Below are positions 36,236 to 46,339 of a DNA stretch of 64,000 bases, piece by piece (position 1 is the stretch's first letter; every line of letters begins with the position of its first letter). The notes under the pieces were generated by a model. It did no database searches, was not told the DNA's origin, and was given only the letters and a program-made list of their open reading frames with translations. Origin of the DNA: Tenacibaculum agarivorans. Lineage in GTDB: Bacteria > Bacteroidota > Bacteroidia > Flavobacteriales > Flavobacteriaceae. The position numbers and the translations under genes are program-made. The stretch spans positions 62,001 to 126,000 of the forward strand of contig NZ_MSMP01000004.1 in the NCBI RefSeq assembly GCF_001936575.1, written 5' to 3'.

Positions 36236-37570
36236 TTATAAGTTTCTTACTGCGTCTTTAAACTGCCTTCCTCTATCTTCGTAACTTTCAAATAAATCAA
36301 AACTCGCACAAGCTGGCGACAACAGAACTGTTTCCCCTTTTTGTGCAATTTTATGAGCGACTTTCACTGCTTCATCTGCACCTGCTGTTTCTACTATTAT
36401 ATCTACTACATTTTGGAATGTTTCAATAATTTTTCGATTATCTAAGCCTAAACAAACAATACCTTTAACTTTCTCTCTAACTAATGGTAACAAATCCGAA
36501 TAGTCATTTCCTTTATCAACTCCTCCTACAATCCAAACTGTTGAACCATCCATACATTCTAGCGCATAATATGTTGCATTTACATTTGTTGCTTTACTAT
36601 CATTTATATAGGTAACCCCCTCAACTTTGATTACTTTTTCTAAACGATGTTCCGCTCCTTCAAAACCTGACATACTTTCTGTAATCTTTTCATTACGTAC
36701 TTTTAAAAGTTTTGCAGCCAACATTGAAGCCATTGCATTTTTAGTATTGTGCTTACCTTGTATCCTTAAATAAGATGTATTCATTATAAATTCCTCTTCG
36801 TTTATTCTAATTATTATATCACCACCCTTCTTAAAAGCTCCATAATTCAATTCTTTTGTGATTGAAAACGGAACCAATTGTGATTGAACAGGATGTAAAT
36901 TCAACCAATTTGTTATCACCTCGTCATCAGCATCATAAATCAAATAATCATCTTTTATTTGATTCATTACGATTCTAAATTTTGAAGCGATATATTTATT
37001 AAAATCATAATCATATCGATCTAGATGATCAGGAGTAATGTTTGTAATCATGGCAATATGACATCGAAAGCGATCTATTCCGTCTAACTGAAAACTACTT
37101 AACTCTAACACATAGTTTTCATAACTTTTTTGTGCCACTTGCAACGCAAAACTATCTCCAATATTCCCTGCTATTCCTACATCTAATCCTCCATTTTCCA
37201 AAAGATGATGCGTAAGCATTGTTGTTGTAGTTTTACCATTAGATCCGGTGATCCCTACAATAGTTGCGTCTGTATACTCAACTGCAAATTCGATTTCAGA
37301 AATCACTTTAATCTCTTTAGCAATCAACTGTTGAATTAAAGTAACTTTATCAGGAATACCTGGGCTTTTCATTACTATATCAGCATTCATAATTTTACTT
37401 TCTGTATGCTGATTTTCCTCAAAATCTATCTCATTATGTATAAGAACTTTTTTATAATTTTCTTTTATTTCTCCCCTATCTGAAACAAAAACCTGAAAAC
37501 CTTTTTGCTTTCCTAGAATAGCTGTCCCTATTCCGCTTTCTCCACCACCTAATACAACTAACCTCTTCAT
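36236..37570 (-). CDS. murD: UDP-MurNAc-L-alanine--D-glutamate ligase
   Basis: 444 residues: LVVLGGGESGIGTAILGK, ATP loop GITGSNGKTTTTMLTH, NITPDHLDRYD, YINDSKATNVNAT and the C-terminal LLSPACASFDLFESYEDRG. Adds D-Glu to UDP-MurNAc-L-Ala. Its start overlaps the mraY stop by one base. Confidence 0.96.
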   Translation of the reverse strand: MKRLVVLGGGESGIGTAILGKQKGFQVFVSDRGEIKENYKKVLIHNEIDFEENQHTESKIMNADIVMKSPGIPDKVTLIQQLIAKEIKVISEIEFAVEYTDATIVGITGSNGKTTTTMLTHHLLENGGLDVGIAGNIGDSFALQVAQKSYENYVLELSSFQLDGIDRFRCHIAMITNITPDHLDRYDYDFNKYIASKFRIVMNQIKDDYLIYDADDEVITNWLNLHPVQSQLVPFSITKELNYGAFKKGGDIIIRINEEEFIMNTSYLRIQGKHNTKNAMASMLAAKLLKVRNEKITESMSGFEGAEHRLEKVIKVEGVTYINDSKATNVNATYYALECMDGSTVWIVGGVDKGNDYSDLLPLVREKVKGIVCLGLDNRKIIETFQNVVDIIVETAGADEAVKVAHKIAQKGETVLLSPACASFDLFESYEDRGRQFKDAVRNL

Positions 37571-38796
37571 TATCTCAGTTTAAGTGTAACTATTGTAAAC
37601 ACCGCCAATAGAATTCCAACAATCCAAAAACGATTGACAATTTTACTTTCGTGATAATTCAACTTTTGATAATGATGGTGTAATGGTGACATTTTAAAGA
37701 TTCTTTTTCCTTGACCATATTTCTTCTTCGTATATTTAAAATAAGATACCTGCAGAATAACCGATAAATTTTCAGCTACAAAAATTCCTGCTAAAACCGG
37801 TAGTAATAACTCTTTTCGAATTGCAATTGCAATCACAGCAATTATTCCACCTATAGTCAAACTTCCAGTATCTCCCATAAACACTTGCGCAGGATAAGTA
37901 TTATACCATAAGAACCCTATTAGTGCACCAGCAAAAGCAGCCACAAAAACAGTCATTTCACCAGAATTAGGGATATACATTACATCTAAATAATCGGCAA
38001 AAATGATATTTCCAGACACCCAAGTAAAAATAGCCAGTGTTACCACCATTATAGCTGAAGAACCTGCAGCTAAACCATCAATTCCGTCAGTTAAATTCGC
38101 ACCGTTTGATATCGCGGTGACAATAAAAATGACAATTGGAATAAATATTAACCAAGCATACTTTTGATATCCATCACCTAAAAAACTTAACGCTTTAGCG
38201 TATTCTAATTCATTATTCTTTAGAAATGGCACCGTAGTTTTTGTAGATTTATGAGCCTCTCCATACACCTTTTTCTTCCCATTTTCCATTACCACTTGTT
38301 CTGATTCTGGCAAATGTTCTTTAATAGTTACACCTGGATGGAAATACAACATAGCCCCAACAATTACACCTAAACCTACTTGACCTATGACTTTAAAAAT
38401 TCCTTTAAGACCTGCTTTGTCTTTTTTAAACACCTTGATATAGTCATCTGTGAAACCGATTAACCCCATCCATATCGTAGTAATGACAAGAATTACCACA
38501 TAAATATTTTCTAGTTTAGCAAAAAGCAACACCGGAATTAAAGTTGCCATAATAATGATAACTCCTCCCATAGTAGGTGTTCCAGATTTTTGCATCTGTC
38601 CTTCTAGCCCTAAATCTCGAATACTCTCCCCTACTTGTTGTCTTCTTAAAAAATTGATAATTCTTTTCCCAAAAATTGCAGAGATCAACAACGAAAATAT
38701 AAACGCAGCTGCCGAGCGAAATGTAATAAACTGAAATACACTTGCACCAGTTAAATTGAATTCATTTTCTAAGTATTGAAATAAATAATACAACAT
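37570..38796 (-). CDS. mraY: Phospho-MurNAc-pentapeptide transferase
   Basis: 408 residues, ten membrane segments. [20 protein letters not shown] (catalytic Asp pair), [15 protein letters not shown] and MSPLHHHYQ are all present. A roughly 70-residue charged insert (about 165-205, [20 protein letters not shown]) lies between helices, a form common in Bacteroidota. Makes lipid I. Three bases from murE. Confidence 0.96.
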   Translation of the reverse strand: MLYYLFQYLENEFNLTGASVFQFITFRSAAAFIFSLLISAIFGKRIINFLRRQQVGESIRDLGLEGQMQKSGTPTMGGVIIIMATLIPVLLFAKLENIYVVILVITTIWMGLIGFTDDYIKVFKKDKAGLKGIFKVIGQVGLGVIVGAMLYFHPGVTIKEHLPESEQVVMENGKKKVYGEAHKSTKTTVPFLKNNELEYAKALSFLGDGYQKYAWLIFIPIVIFIVTAISNGANLTDGIDGLAAGSSAIMVVTLAIFTWVSGNIIFADYLDVMYIPNSGEMTVFVAAFAGALIGFLWYNTYPAQVFMGDTGSLTIGGIIAVIAIAIRKELLLPVLAGIFVAENLSVILQVSYFKYTKKKYGQGKRIFKMSPLHHHYQKLNYHESKIVNRFWIVGILLAVFTIVTLKLR

Positions 38797-38799
38797 GCT

Positions 38800-40266
38800 T
38801 TATATTTTTTTTAATTGATTAAAACAATGTTTCACTTCTTCTAAATCATCAAAATGATGTCGTTCTCCATTAATTTCTTGATAATTTTCATGCCCTTTAC
38901 CAGCTACTAGGATAATATCACCAGGTTTTGCTAGTTTACATGCTGTTTTTATCGCCTGCTTTCTGTTTACAATTGAAATAGTTTTCCTAAAATTTTCAGG
39001 AGAAACCCCAGCTTCCATTTCATCTATAATAGTTTGCGGGTCTTCTGTTCTTGGATTATCTGATGTAAACACCACCTGACTACTTAATTGAGAAGCAATA
39101 TTTGCCATTTTTGGCCTCTTACTCTTATCTCTATCTCCTCCACATCCAACAACCGTAATCACATTTTCATTACCTGTACGAATATTATTGATTGTTTCTA
39201 ATACATTTTTCAATGCATCAGGCGTATGTGCATAATCTACAATTGCTGTGATTTTATCATTAGAAATCACGTATTCAAATCGTCCACTAACGCTTTCTAG
39301 TTCACTAATTGTTTTTAAGGTTTCTAATTTCTCCAATCCTAACAAATCACAAACTCCGTATATAGCCAGCAAGTTGTATGCATTAAAATCACCTATCAGC
39401 TTAGACCACACCTCTACTCCGTTAATAGTAAGCAATGAACCCGAAAAACTTTTTTCTAAAATTTTCGCTTTATAATCTCCAAGGGTTTTTAAGGCATAGG
39501 TTTTCTTACTTGCCTTAGTATTTTGCAACATAATCACCCCATTTTTATCATCAATATTCGTTAATGCAAAAGATGATTTTGGTAAATGATCAAAGAATGA
39601 TTTTTTTACGTCTCTGTATTCTGCAAATGAATTATGATAATCGAGATGATCATGCGATAAATTGGTAAACACACCTCCAACAAACTCCAACCCTTCTATT
39701 CTACTTTGATGAATTCCATGTGAACTTACTTCCATGAAACAATATTCCACTCCTTCATCTACCATTTTTGCTAAATAACTATTCAACATTAAAGGATCTG
39801 GAGTTGTATGTGTCGCATTATACTCATCAACATCTACCATTATTTTAACCGTAGACAATAAACCTGTTTTATACCCTAACTTTTGAAACAACTGATATAA
39901 TAATGTAGTTACAGTAGTTTTTCCATTAGTACCTGTTACTCCTATCAGTTGTATTTTTTTAGATGGATTATCATAATAATTAGCAGACATATACGCTAAC
40001 GCTTTATTTGCATCAGCTACTTCAACATAAGTAATTCCTTCCACCTTAGTTTCAGGCAAATCTTCACAAACAATTACAACAGCTCCTAAATCGATAGCCT
40101 TATCTATAAACTGATGCCCATCTACATTCACCCCTCTTTGAGCTACAAACACATCGTTTTTTGCAACCTTTCTACTATCAAAAGCAATTGCATTAATTCC
40201 TATGTTAGTATCACCAAACACTGAATTAACACTTACTCTATACAATATGTCTTTAACTATTTTCAA
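38800..40266 (-). CDS. murE: UDP-MurNAc-tripeptide synthetase
   Basis: 488 residues: IGVTGTNGKTTVTTLLYQ, THTTPDPLMLN, EVSSHGIHQSRIEGL, NLSHDHLDYH, and the third-residue recognition motif SDNPRTEDPQTII. The DNPR form indicates meso-diaminopimelate rather than lysine. Its start abuts the ftsI stop. No murF follows, so the next ligation step is encoded elsewhere. Confidence 0.96.
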   Translation of the reverse strand: MKIVKDILYRVSVNSVFGDTNIGINAIAFDSRKVAKNDVFVAQRGVNVDGHQFIDKAIDLGAVVIVCEDLPETKVEGITYVEVADANKALAYMSANYYDNPSKKIQLIGVTGTNGKTTVTTLLYQLFQKLGYKTGLLSTVKIMVDVDEYNATHTTPDPLMLNSYLAKMVDEGVEYCFMEVSSHGIHQSRIEGLEFVGGVFTNLSHDHLDYHNSFAEYRDVKKSFFDHLPKSSFALTNIDDKNGVIMLQNTKASKKTYALKTLGDYKAKILEKSFSGSLLTINGVEVWSKLIGDFNAYNLLAIYGVCDLLGLEKLETLKTISELESVSGRFEYVISNDKITAIVDYAHTPDALKNVLETINNIRTGNENVITVVGCGGDRDKSKRPKMANIASQLSSQVVFTSDNPRTEDPQTIIDEMEAGVSPENFRKTISIVNRKQAIKTACKLAKPGDIILVAGKGHENYQEINGERHHFDDLEEVKHCFNQLKKI

Positions 40267-42282
40267 TTATGATAATTTTAAATATACTGTTGCTCCTTTA
40301 GTTATTTTTTCTCCTTTATTTATAGATTGCTCCATAACTTTTCCTACACCGGAAATCTTCACCTTTAACCCCATATTTTCTAGAATTGAAATTGCATCCA
40401 TCGCTGACATCCCAACTACTCTTGGCATAATTGTTTTATACTTATTTAAAACCGTGTAATACGAGTTATAATCCTTACTTATCGAAGCCGTTACTACTGA
40501 ATCTGTTACTTTTTGAACACTAGATGGTGTAGATGTATATATTTTATGTGCTATTTCTTTAAATACTGGAGCCGCAACCTTAGCACCATAATACCCTTTC
40601 ATAGGATCAGGTTCATGAATAACAACAATACAAGAATACTCCGGCTCTTCCACTGGAAAAAAACCTGCAAAAGAAGCCACATATTTTTGATTCGAATAAT
40701 AGCCTCCTTCCCATTCTCCTTTAGAGTTCTTTCTTCTAGGAATGAATTTTTTTGCAGTACCTGTTTTTCCTGCCATAGAAAAATTAGGAGAATAAATATC
40801 TTTTGCGGTACCTTTTTTCACCACATTCTCCATCACTTTTGTCACCTTATCTATAGTAATCTGCTTAGCAATTCTCTTTTTAACAACTACCTTATCAAAC
40901 TCCTTTACCGTTTTACCTCCAGTTTTTAATGCCTTAACAAAGCGAGGTTTTACTAATTCTCCATTATTCGCAACTGCATTGTAAAACATTAATATTTGTA
41001 ATGGAGTTAACGAAACACCATATCCCCACGACATCCATTCTAAAGCAATTGGACTCCAGCTTTTACCTTTCGGAGTCGGAATAAAAGGCTCTCCTTCACC
41101 AACTATCTTAACACCGGTTTGCTGATCTAAACCAAACTGTCTGATTCTTTTTAAAAACTTTTCTGGATTGCGATCATAATGTTTTTGAATTGTTTTTACA
41201 ATACCCACATTAGAAGAGACCTCAAAAACTCTAGCTAAAGATATTTTTCCATATCCATCCCACTGACTATCTTCTACTTTCTTATTATTAATAAAAATCT
41301 TTCCTTTCTCAGTATCTACTACCTCAGAAGTATCTACTACCTTATCTTCCAAAGCAGCCATTAAACTTGCTAATTTAAAAGTAGAGCCCGGCTCATGACT
41401 TTCCCAAACAGCATAGTTCCTTTTCTCGTAATATCTTCCATTAGACGTTCTTCCCAAATTCGAAATAGCCTTAATTTCACCAGTAGCAGTTTCCATCACT
41501 ACAGCACAACCATGGTCTGCTTCAAAATACTCTAATTGCTTTAACAACGCATAGTGCGTAATATCTTGCATATTTACATCAATCGTTGTAATAACATCCT
41601 TACCATCTTCAGGTTCCTTTTCATTAGTATCACTTAATGGCTTCCATTGTCCTTTTGCTATCTTCTGCTTTAATCTCCATCCATTTTTCCCTTCCATATA
41701 ATCAGAAAAAGCCCCTTCAATTCCTGCTCCTCCTCTATGATCACTATAACCTACTGTTCTTTCTGCTATTTTACCAATTGGATGTTCTCTTACTGTTTTT
41801 CTTTCCGCAATAAAACCTCCTCTATACACGCCTAAATTGAATATAGGAAAGCTTTTCATCCTCATATAATCATTATATCCTAAGTTTTTAGCAATTAATA
41901 AATATCTATTTCTTTTTTGCTTAGCTTCACGTAGTTTCTTCTCATAATACTTAGGCGTTCTCCCTAGCATATCAGACAACTCTTCGGTTAAGGCTGCAAT
42001 ATTTTTCTCAAAAACCCTATCCTTAACAGACATTACATCCATTCGGATAGTATAATTAGACACAGAGGTAGCTAATAAGTTCCCATCCCCCGCATACACA
42101 TTCCCTCTATTTGCCGCTATCGTATCGTTTTTAATTGTAGTTTCTAGAGCAAGCTTCTTATACTTCTCTCCTTTCACATACTGTAGTTCGAAAACTCTCC
42201 CCCCAACAACCAACAGAAAAAGCGACATTAAAACCGCAACGATGTACAACTTATTTAATATGCTTTTTTTAACTACTGACAA
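40267..42282 (-). CDS. ftsI: Septal transpeptidase FtsI (PBP3) with C-terminal PASTA domain
   Basis: 671 residues. N-terminal membrane anchor (about 10-30), pedestal domain, transpeptidase with S300-T-F-K303, S356-S-N358 and K506-T-G-T509. A C-terminal PASTA domain (about 608-671, MPRVVGMSAMDAISILENMG...KGATVYLKLS) is appended. Crosslinks septal peptidoglycan with FtsW. It follows the FtsL-like gene after 8 bases. Confidence 0.95.
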   Translation of the reverse strand: MSVVKKSILNKLYIVAVLMSLFLLVVGGRVFELQYVKGEKYKKLALETTIKNDTIAANRGNVYAGDGNLLATSVSNYTIRMDVMSVKDRVFEKNIAALTEELSDMLGRTPKYYEKKLREAKQKRNRYLLIAKNLGYNDYMRMKSFPIFNLGVYRGGFIAERKTVREHPIGKIAERTVGYSDHRGGAGIEGAFSDYMEGKNGWRLKQKIAKGQWKPLSDTNEKEPEDGKDVITTIDVNMQDITHYALLKQLEYFEADHGCAVVMETATGEIKAISNLGRTSNGRYYEKRNYAVWESHEPGSTFKLASLMAALEDKVVDTSEVVDTEKGKIFINNKKVEDSQWDGYGKISLARVFEVSSNVGIVKTIQKHYDRNPEKFLKRIRQFGLDQQTGVKIVGEGEPFIPTPKGKSWSPIALEWMSWGYGVSLTPLQILMFYNAVANNGELVKPRFVKALKTGGKTVKEFDKVVVKKRIAKQITIDKVTKVMENVVKKGTAKDIYSPNFSMAGKTGTAKKFIPRRKNSKGEWEGGYYSNQKYVASFAGFFPVEEPEYSCIVVIHEPDPMKGYYGAKVAAPVFKEIAHKIYTSTPSSVQKVTDSVVTASISKDYNSYYTVLNKYKTIMPRVVGMSAMDAISILENMGLKVKISGVGKVMEQSINKGEKITKGATVYLKLS

Positions 42283-42290
42283 TCTTTTAT

Positions 42291-42614
42291 TTATTTAATT
42301 ACTACTTTTATTTTTTGTGGCGGTTCTTGTGCCGGTTCTAATCCTGTTGAAGAAACTTTTTTCCGTATTGCACTTTCTAATTTCATCCGCATTAAAATGG
42401 TACTTGTATCCACATACTCCGCTCTCAACTCTCTTTTTACCCTATTCAACTCAGCTATCCTCACCACTTTCTCATCAATAGAATGTGCACTCCATATCAT
42501 CACCAACAATAACCCAACAACAAAAATGATGATCCTCCAATTTTTTGCTGCAGAGTCGTCCGTTAAAAAACTCCCTCTTAACACATCATATATTCCCCCT
42601 GAATTTTCTGCCAT
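42291..42614 (-). CDS. FtsL-like divisome protein
   Basis: 107 residues: a cytoplasmic segment, one membrane helix (about 28-44, IIFVVGLLLVMIWSAHS), then a periplasmic coiled coil with heptad-like Val/Ile/Leu/Arg spacing (VVRIAELNRVKRELRAEY). Size, topology and place between rsmH and ftsI are those of FtsL, though sequence identity to FtsL is low in this family. Confidence 0.78.
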   Translation of the reverse strand: MAENSGGIYDVLRGSFLTDDSAAKNWRIIIFVVGLLLVMIWSAHSIDEKVVRIAELNRVKRELRAEYVDTSTILMRMKLESAIRKKVSSTGLEPAQEPPQKIKVVIK

Positions 42615-42615
42615 A

Positions 42616-43515
42616 TTATAATTTCTTTGCTATTCTCAACTTAGCACTTCTAGCTCTATTATTGGCTTGTATCTCTTCATGAGTAGGAATAATTAACCCT
42701 CCTACCTTTTTTAACGGAACATCTACATTCCCAAAAAAATCTTTTTCCGGCTCGCCTTCAAACAATCCAGTTCTTATAAACCTTTTCACCAATCGATCTT
42801 CTAACGAATGATATGAAATCACACTTAACCTACCTTCTTCAACCAATAACTCTGGCGTTTGATTTAAAAACTCCTTCAACACCTCTAACTCTTCATTCAC
42901 CTCAATCCTGATAGCTTGATATATTTGAGCCAAAATCTTATGCTCTTTCATTTTAGGCAAAAACCTTTTCAACACTTCTTTTAACTCAAAACTCGTTTCT
43001 ATCTTTTTATCTTTTCTCGCCTCTACTATTCTTTTAGCTATCGCTCTAGAGTTCCTCAACTCCCCATAGTAATACAACACATTAGCCAACTTCTCTTCTT
43101 CATATGTATTAATCACTTCTTTCGCTGAAATCTTAGCTTCTTGATTCATCCTCATATCCAACTCTCCATCGAAACGAATAGAAAACCCTCTAGAAGCTTC
43201 ATCAAACTGATATGAAGACACCCCTAAATCTGCCAAGATACCATCCACCTTTTTCACTCCATAAAAACGCAAGAACCTACTGATGTATCTAAAATTTTCA
43301 CCAATCAACACAAATCGCTCATCATTAATTTCATTTTGCTTCGCATCTACATCCTGATCAAAAGCAAACAAACGCCCTTTCTCTCCTAATCTTTTTAAAA
43401 TTTCTTTAGAATGCCCTCCTCCTCCAAAAGTCACGTCTACATACACCCCATCTTCTCTAATATCTAGCGCATCTACACTTTCTTTAAGCAATACTGATTC
43501 GTGATAACTACTCAT
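42616..43515 (-). CDS. rsmH: 16S rRNA m4C1402 methyltransferase
   Basis: 299 residues. HESVLLKESVDALDI, SAM motif YVDVTFGGGGHSKEIL, GILADLGVSSYQFDEASRGFS and LSVISYHSLEDRLVKRF are RsmH/MraW signatures. Methylates N4 of C1402 in 16S rRNA. It overlaps mraZ by 8 bases and ends 1 base before the FtsL-like gene. Confidence 0.96.
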   Translation of the reverse strand: MSSYHESVLLKESVDALDIREDGVYVDVTFGGGGHSKEILKRLGEKGRLFAFDQDVDAKQNEINDERFVLIGENFRYISRFLRFYGVKKVDGILADLGVSSYQFDEASRGFSIRFDGELDMRMNQEAKISAKEVINTYEEEKLANVLYYYGELRNSRAIAKRIVEARKDKKIETSFELKEVLKRFLPKMKEHKILAQIYQAIRIEVNEELEVLKEFLNQTPELLVEEGRLSVISYHSLEDRLVKRFIRTGLFEGEPEKDFFGNVDVPLKKVGGLIIPTHEEIQANNRARSAKLRIAKKL

Positions 43516-43969
43516 CTATTTCAAAATTTCCCATTACTTCCTCAGCTAAATCTGCAAAATCAGTAGCTGAATCTTCTATTACTTTTTCGTACTTCTCTTT
43601 ATCCCAAACCTCAATAATATTTACTGCACTTGATAACACCACTTCTTTTGTAATACCAGCAAACACACATAAATCTTTTGGGATTAAAATTCTTCCAGTT
43701 GCATCAACATCAACAACCTTTACCCCTGCAGTAAACCTTCTAATGAAGTCGTTATTTTTCTTCACAAAACGATTTAACTTATTGATTTTACTCATCATCG
43801 CATTCCATTCCTGCATTGGATACAATTCCAAACAAGACTGAAAAACAGAACGTTTGATAACAAAACCTTCTTGTAACACAGGAGACAACTGCTTCTTTAA
43901 ATTAGATGCAATCATAAGCCTGCCTTTAGCATCAGCTTTACACTCATATGTACCAATAAGGTTTACCAA
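43508..43969 (-). CDS. mraZ: Transcriptional regulator MraZ
   Basis: 153 residues with two AbrB-like half-domains: GTYECKADAKGRLMIASNLKKQL (about 5-27) and VVDVDATGRILIPKDLCVFAG (about 86-106). First gene of the division cluster. MraZ is known to repress its own operon by binding direct repeats upstream; a matching triple repeat lies at 44004-44033. Confidence 0.95.
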   Translation of the reverse strand: MVNLIGTYECKADAKGRLMIASNLKKQLSPVLQEGFVIKRSVFQSCLELYPMQEWNAMMSKINKLNRFVKKNNDFIRRFTAGVKVVDVDATGRILIPKDLCVFAGITKEVVLSSAVNIIEVWDKEKYEKVIEDSATDFADLAEEVMGNFEIDE

Positions 43970-43988
43970 GATTAACTATATAGTATTA

Positions 43989-43996
43989 CAAAACTA
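43989..43996 (-). promoter_or_regulatory. Division-cluster promoter -7 box (TAGTTTTG)
   Basis: Minus-strand TAGTTTTG matches TAnnTTTG, 19 bp from the mraZ ATG. The -33 region falls inside the direct repeats at 44004-44033, with no clear TTG. Confidence 0.6.
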
Positions 43997-44003
43997 AAAA
44001 ATA

Positions 44004-44033
44004 TTTACCACTTTTTACCACTTTTTACCACAT
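44004..44033 (-). promoter_or_regulatory. Probable MraZ operator: three 10-bp direct repeats
   Basis: On the minus strand GTGGTAAA occurs three times at exact 10-bp spacing (44031-44024, 44021-44014, 44011-44004), the first two followed by AA. MraZ in other bacteria binds GTG-containing direct repeats at one-turn spacing in front of its own gene. The repeats cover the -33 region, fitting autorepression. Confidence 0.8.
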
Positions 44034-44116
44034 TGTTAATAAATTATACCACAACTCAATAGATAAAGAACCTTAACCTATATTAATGATGTTGAAAACC
44101 ATACTTTAAAAGAAAA

Positions 44117-44146
44117 TTGACTTGTAACAAAAAAGGTTTATTTTTG
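44117..44146 (+). promoter_or_regulatory. Promoter of the alpha/beta hydrolase gene
   Basis: TTG (44117-44119), 19 bp spacer, TATTTTTG (44139-44146), 21 bp before the ATG. It is divergent from the mraZ promoter and would also serve engB and the RluA-family gene. Confidence 0.65.
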
Positions 44147-44167
44147 CGTCTAGCCAAATGTTAGCTA

Positions 44168-44932
44168 ATGACAAATTTTTTAAAGAAAGAAGATAAATTT
44201 ACTTACGCGGAAGCTGGTGAAGGTAGACCTATAATTGTACTACATGGTTTGATGGGTGCATTAAGTAATTTTGACAACACCTTTAATTATTTTTCTGAAA
44301 GAGGATATCAAGTACTTATACCTGAATTACCTCTTTACACATTACCTGTGTTGAAGACAAATGTTAAAAATCTTGCTAAATTTTTACACGACTTTATTGA
44401 GTTTAAAAATTTAAAAGATGTTGTTTTATTAGGAAATTCTTTAGGAGGCCACATTGCTTTATACTATATTAAGCATTATCCTCAAGATGTTTCTGCTTTA
44501 GTACTAACTGGAAGCTCTGGTTTATATGAAAATTCTTTAGGTAGCAACTACCCTAGACGTAGTGATAAAGGATTTGTTCGCACTAAAACAGAAGAAGTTT
44601 TTTATGATAAAGCTATCGCAACAGATGAATTAGTAGATCAAGTCTACGAGGTAATTAACGATAGAAATACGTTAGTCAAAACTTTAGCTATTGCCAAAAG
44701 TGCTGTTCGACATAACATGGCCAAAGATTTACCAAACATGAATCAGCCTACTTGCTTAATTTGGGGTAAAAACGACACTGTTACACCACCTGAAGTAGCT
44801 GAAGATTTCCACAAACTTCTTCCTGATAGTGAATTGTTTTGGATTGATAAATGTGGACACGCCGCTATGATGGAACATCCACAGGAATTTAATGAGATTT
44901 TAGAAGATTGGTTTAAAAAACGTAACATTTAG
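44168..44932 (+). CDS. Alpha/beta hydrolase
   Basis: 254 residues. Oxyanion-hole [10 protein letters not shown], nucleophile elbow GNSLGGH (Ser), acid in [10 protein letters not shown] and catalytic His in [10 protein letters not shown] give a full triad. No signal peptide. Substrate unknown; the fold is close to small esterases and C-C hydrolases. It is followed after 2 bases by engB and belongs to that transcript. Confidence 0.88.
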   Translation: MTNFLKKEDKFTYAEAGEGRPIIVLHGLMGALSNFDNTFNYFSERGYQVLIPELPLYTLPVLKTNVKNLAKFLHDFIEFKNLKDVVLLGNSLGGHIALYYIKHYPQDVSALVLTGSSGLYENSLGSNYPRRSDKGFVRTKTEEVFYDKAIATDELVDQVYEVINDRNTLVKTLAIAKSAVRHNMAKDLPNMNQPTCLIWGKNDTVTPPEVAEDFHKLLPDSELFWIDKCGHAAMMEHPQEFNEILEDWFKKRNI

Positions 44933-44934
44933 GA

Positions 44935-45546
44935 ATGAAGATTAAATCTGCAGAGTTTGTAATGAGTAACAGTAATGTTACTAATGCTCCTAAAGACAGA
45001 ATTCCTGAGTATGCCTTTATTGGTCGTTCCAATGTAGGGAAGTCTTCACTAATCAATATGTTAATGGAACGAAAGAAGCTGGCTAAAACTTCTGGAACCC
45101 CTGGAAAAACGCAATTGATAAACCATTTCAAAATAAATGACGAATGGTTTTTAGTGGATTTACCCGGTTATGGATACGCTAAGGTTTCCAAAAAAAAGAG
45201 AACCATTTTTCAATATTTTATTGAAAACTACTTTAAAGAAAGAGAACAATTAGTTTGTGCTTTTGTTTTGGTAGATTCTAGACACGATCCTCAAAAAATA
45301 GATCTCGAATTCATGCGTTTTTTAGGAGAAAACGGAATTCCATTTGCCATTATTTTTACCAAAGCAGATAAACTACCTAGCTCTAAACTCAACAAACAAT
45401 TACTTTCTTACAAGAGAAAATTACTACAGCATTGGGAAAGTTTACCGGTAAACTTTTTAACTTCTTCTACTAGTAAACTAGGAAGAGACGAAGTATTGAG
45501 CTTTATTGATCAAGTGAATAAAGATGTAGCAGACGATTTTAAATAG
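44935..45546 (+). CDS. engB: Ribosome biogenesis GTPase EngB/YsxC
   Basis: 203 residues, Era-like G domain: G1 [13 protein letters not shown]2 region [14 protein letters not shown]3 [11 protein letters not shown]4 TKADKL, G5 TSSTS. Needed for assembly of the large ribosomal subunit. Starts 2 bases after the hydrolase. Confidence 0.95.
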   Translation: MKIKSAEFVMSNSNVTNAPKDRIPEYAFIGRSNVGKSSLINMLMERKKLAKTSGTPGKTQLINHFKINDEWFLVDLPGYGYAKVSKKKRTIFQYFIENYFKEREQLVCAFVLVDSRHDPQKIDLEFMRFLGENGIPFAIIFTKADKLPSSKLNKQLLSYKRKLLQHWESLPVNFLTSSTSKLGRDEVLSFIDQVNKDVADDFK

Positions 45547-45553
45547 ACTGTGT

Positions 45554-46243
45554 ATGCATTCTAACAAAAATAATCTTCAAGTACTTCACGAAGACAACCA
45601 TATTATTATTATCAATAAAAGAGCTGGAGATATTGTTCAAGGTGATAAAACTGGTGACAAACCTTTAAGCGATGTTGTTAAAGAATATATTAAAGAAAAA
45701 TACGATAAACCTGGCAATGTTTTTTTAGGTACTGTACATCGTTTGGACCGCCCCACTTCTGGTATTGTTATCTTCGCTAGAACTTCTAAAGCTTTAGAGC
45801 GTTTGAATAAAATGTTACGCGAAAAACAATTCAAAAAAACATATTGGGCAGTGGTAAAAGGACATCTTACCAAAGAACAACAAACCCTAACCAATTTCCT
45901 AAAGAAAAACCCCAAAAACAATAAATCTAAAGCTTTTGACTCTGAAATAGATGGCAGTAAAAAAGCCATTCTTCATTACCAAGTAGTAAAAAAACTAGAT
46001 CGTTATTCTTTATTAGAAATTGATTTAGAAACTGGGAGACATCATCAAATCAGGTGCCAATTGGCGAATATTGGATTCCCTATAAAAGGAGACTTAAAAT
46101 ACGGATTTCCTAGAAGTAATAAAAACGCTAGCATACATCTTCATGCCAGAAAAATCTCTTTTCTTCACCCAGTACAAAAGGAAGAAATTACAATTACTGC
46201 ACCTACTCCTTTGAACGACCCCATTTGGCAAGCTTGTAATTAA
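45554..46243 (+). CDS. RluA-family pseudouridine synthase without S4 domain
   Basis: 229 residues. Catalytic GTVHRLDRPTSGIVIFARTSKA, with the Asp of RLD as nucleophile, and LLEIDLETGRHHQIRCQLANIGFPIKGD. It lacks the N-terminal S4 domain, like TruC/RluA subgroup members. Target rRNA or tRNA site not predictable. It follows engB after 7 bases. Confidence 0.9.
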   Translation: MHSNKNNLQVLHEDNHIIIINKRAGDIVQGDKTGDKPLSDVVKEYIKEKYDKPGNVFLGTVHRLDRPTSGIVIFARTSKALERLNKMLREKQFKKTYWAVVKGHLTKEQQTLTNFLKKNPKNNKSKAFDSEIDGSKKAILHYQVVKKLDRYSLLEIDLETGRHHQIRCQLANIGFPIKGDLKYGFPRSNKNASIHLHARKISFLHPVQKEEITITAPTPLNDPIWQACN

Positions 46244-46339
46244 CATCCGTTAATTTATTCGCATTTTGATCTAATTGAATTTATGAAAATGCAAATGAAA
46301 ACAGTATAATTTGTATCTTTAGTACAAAATCCTCAACAG

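Noticed and set aside
40513..40929. Plus-strand open frame of 138 codons inside ftsI
   Set aside because: Antisense to the transpeptidase domain, odd Cys/His/Phe-rich composition, no start context.
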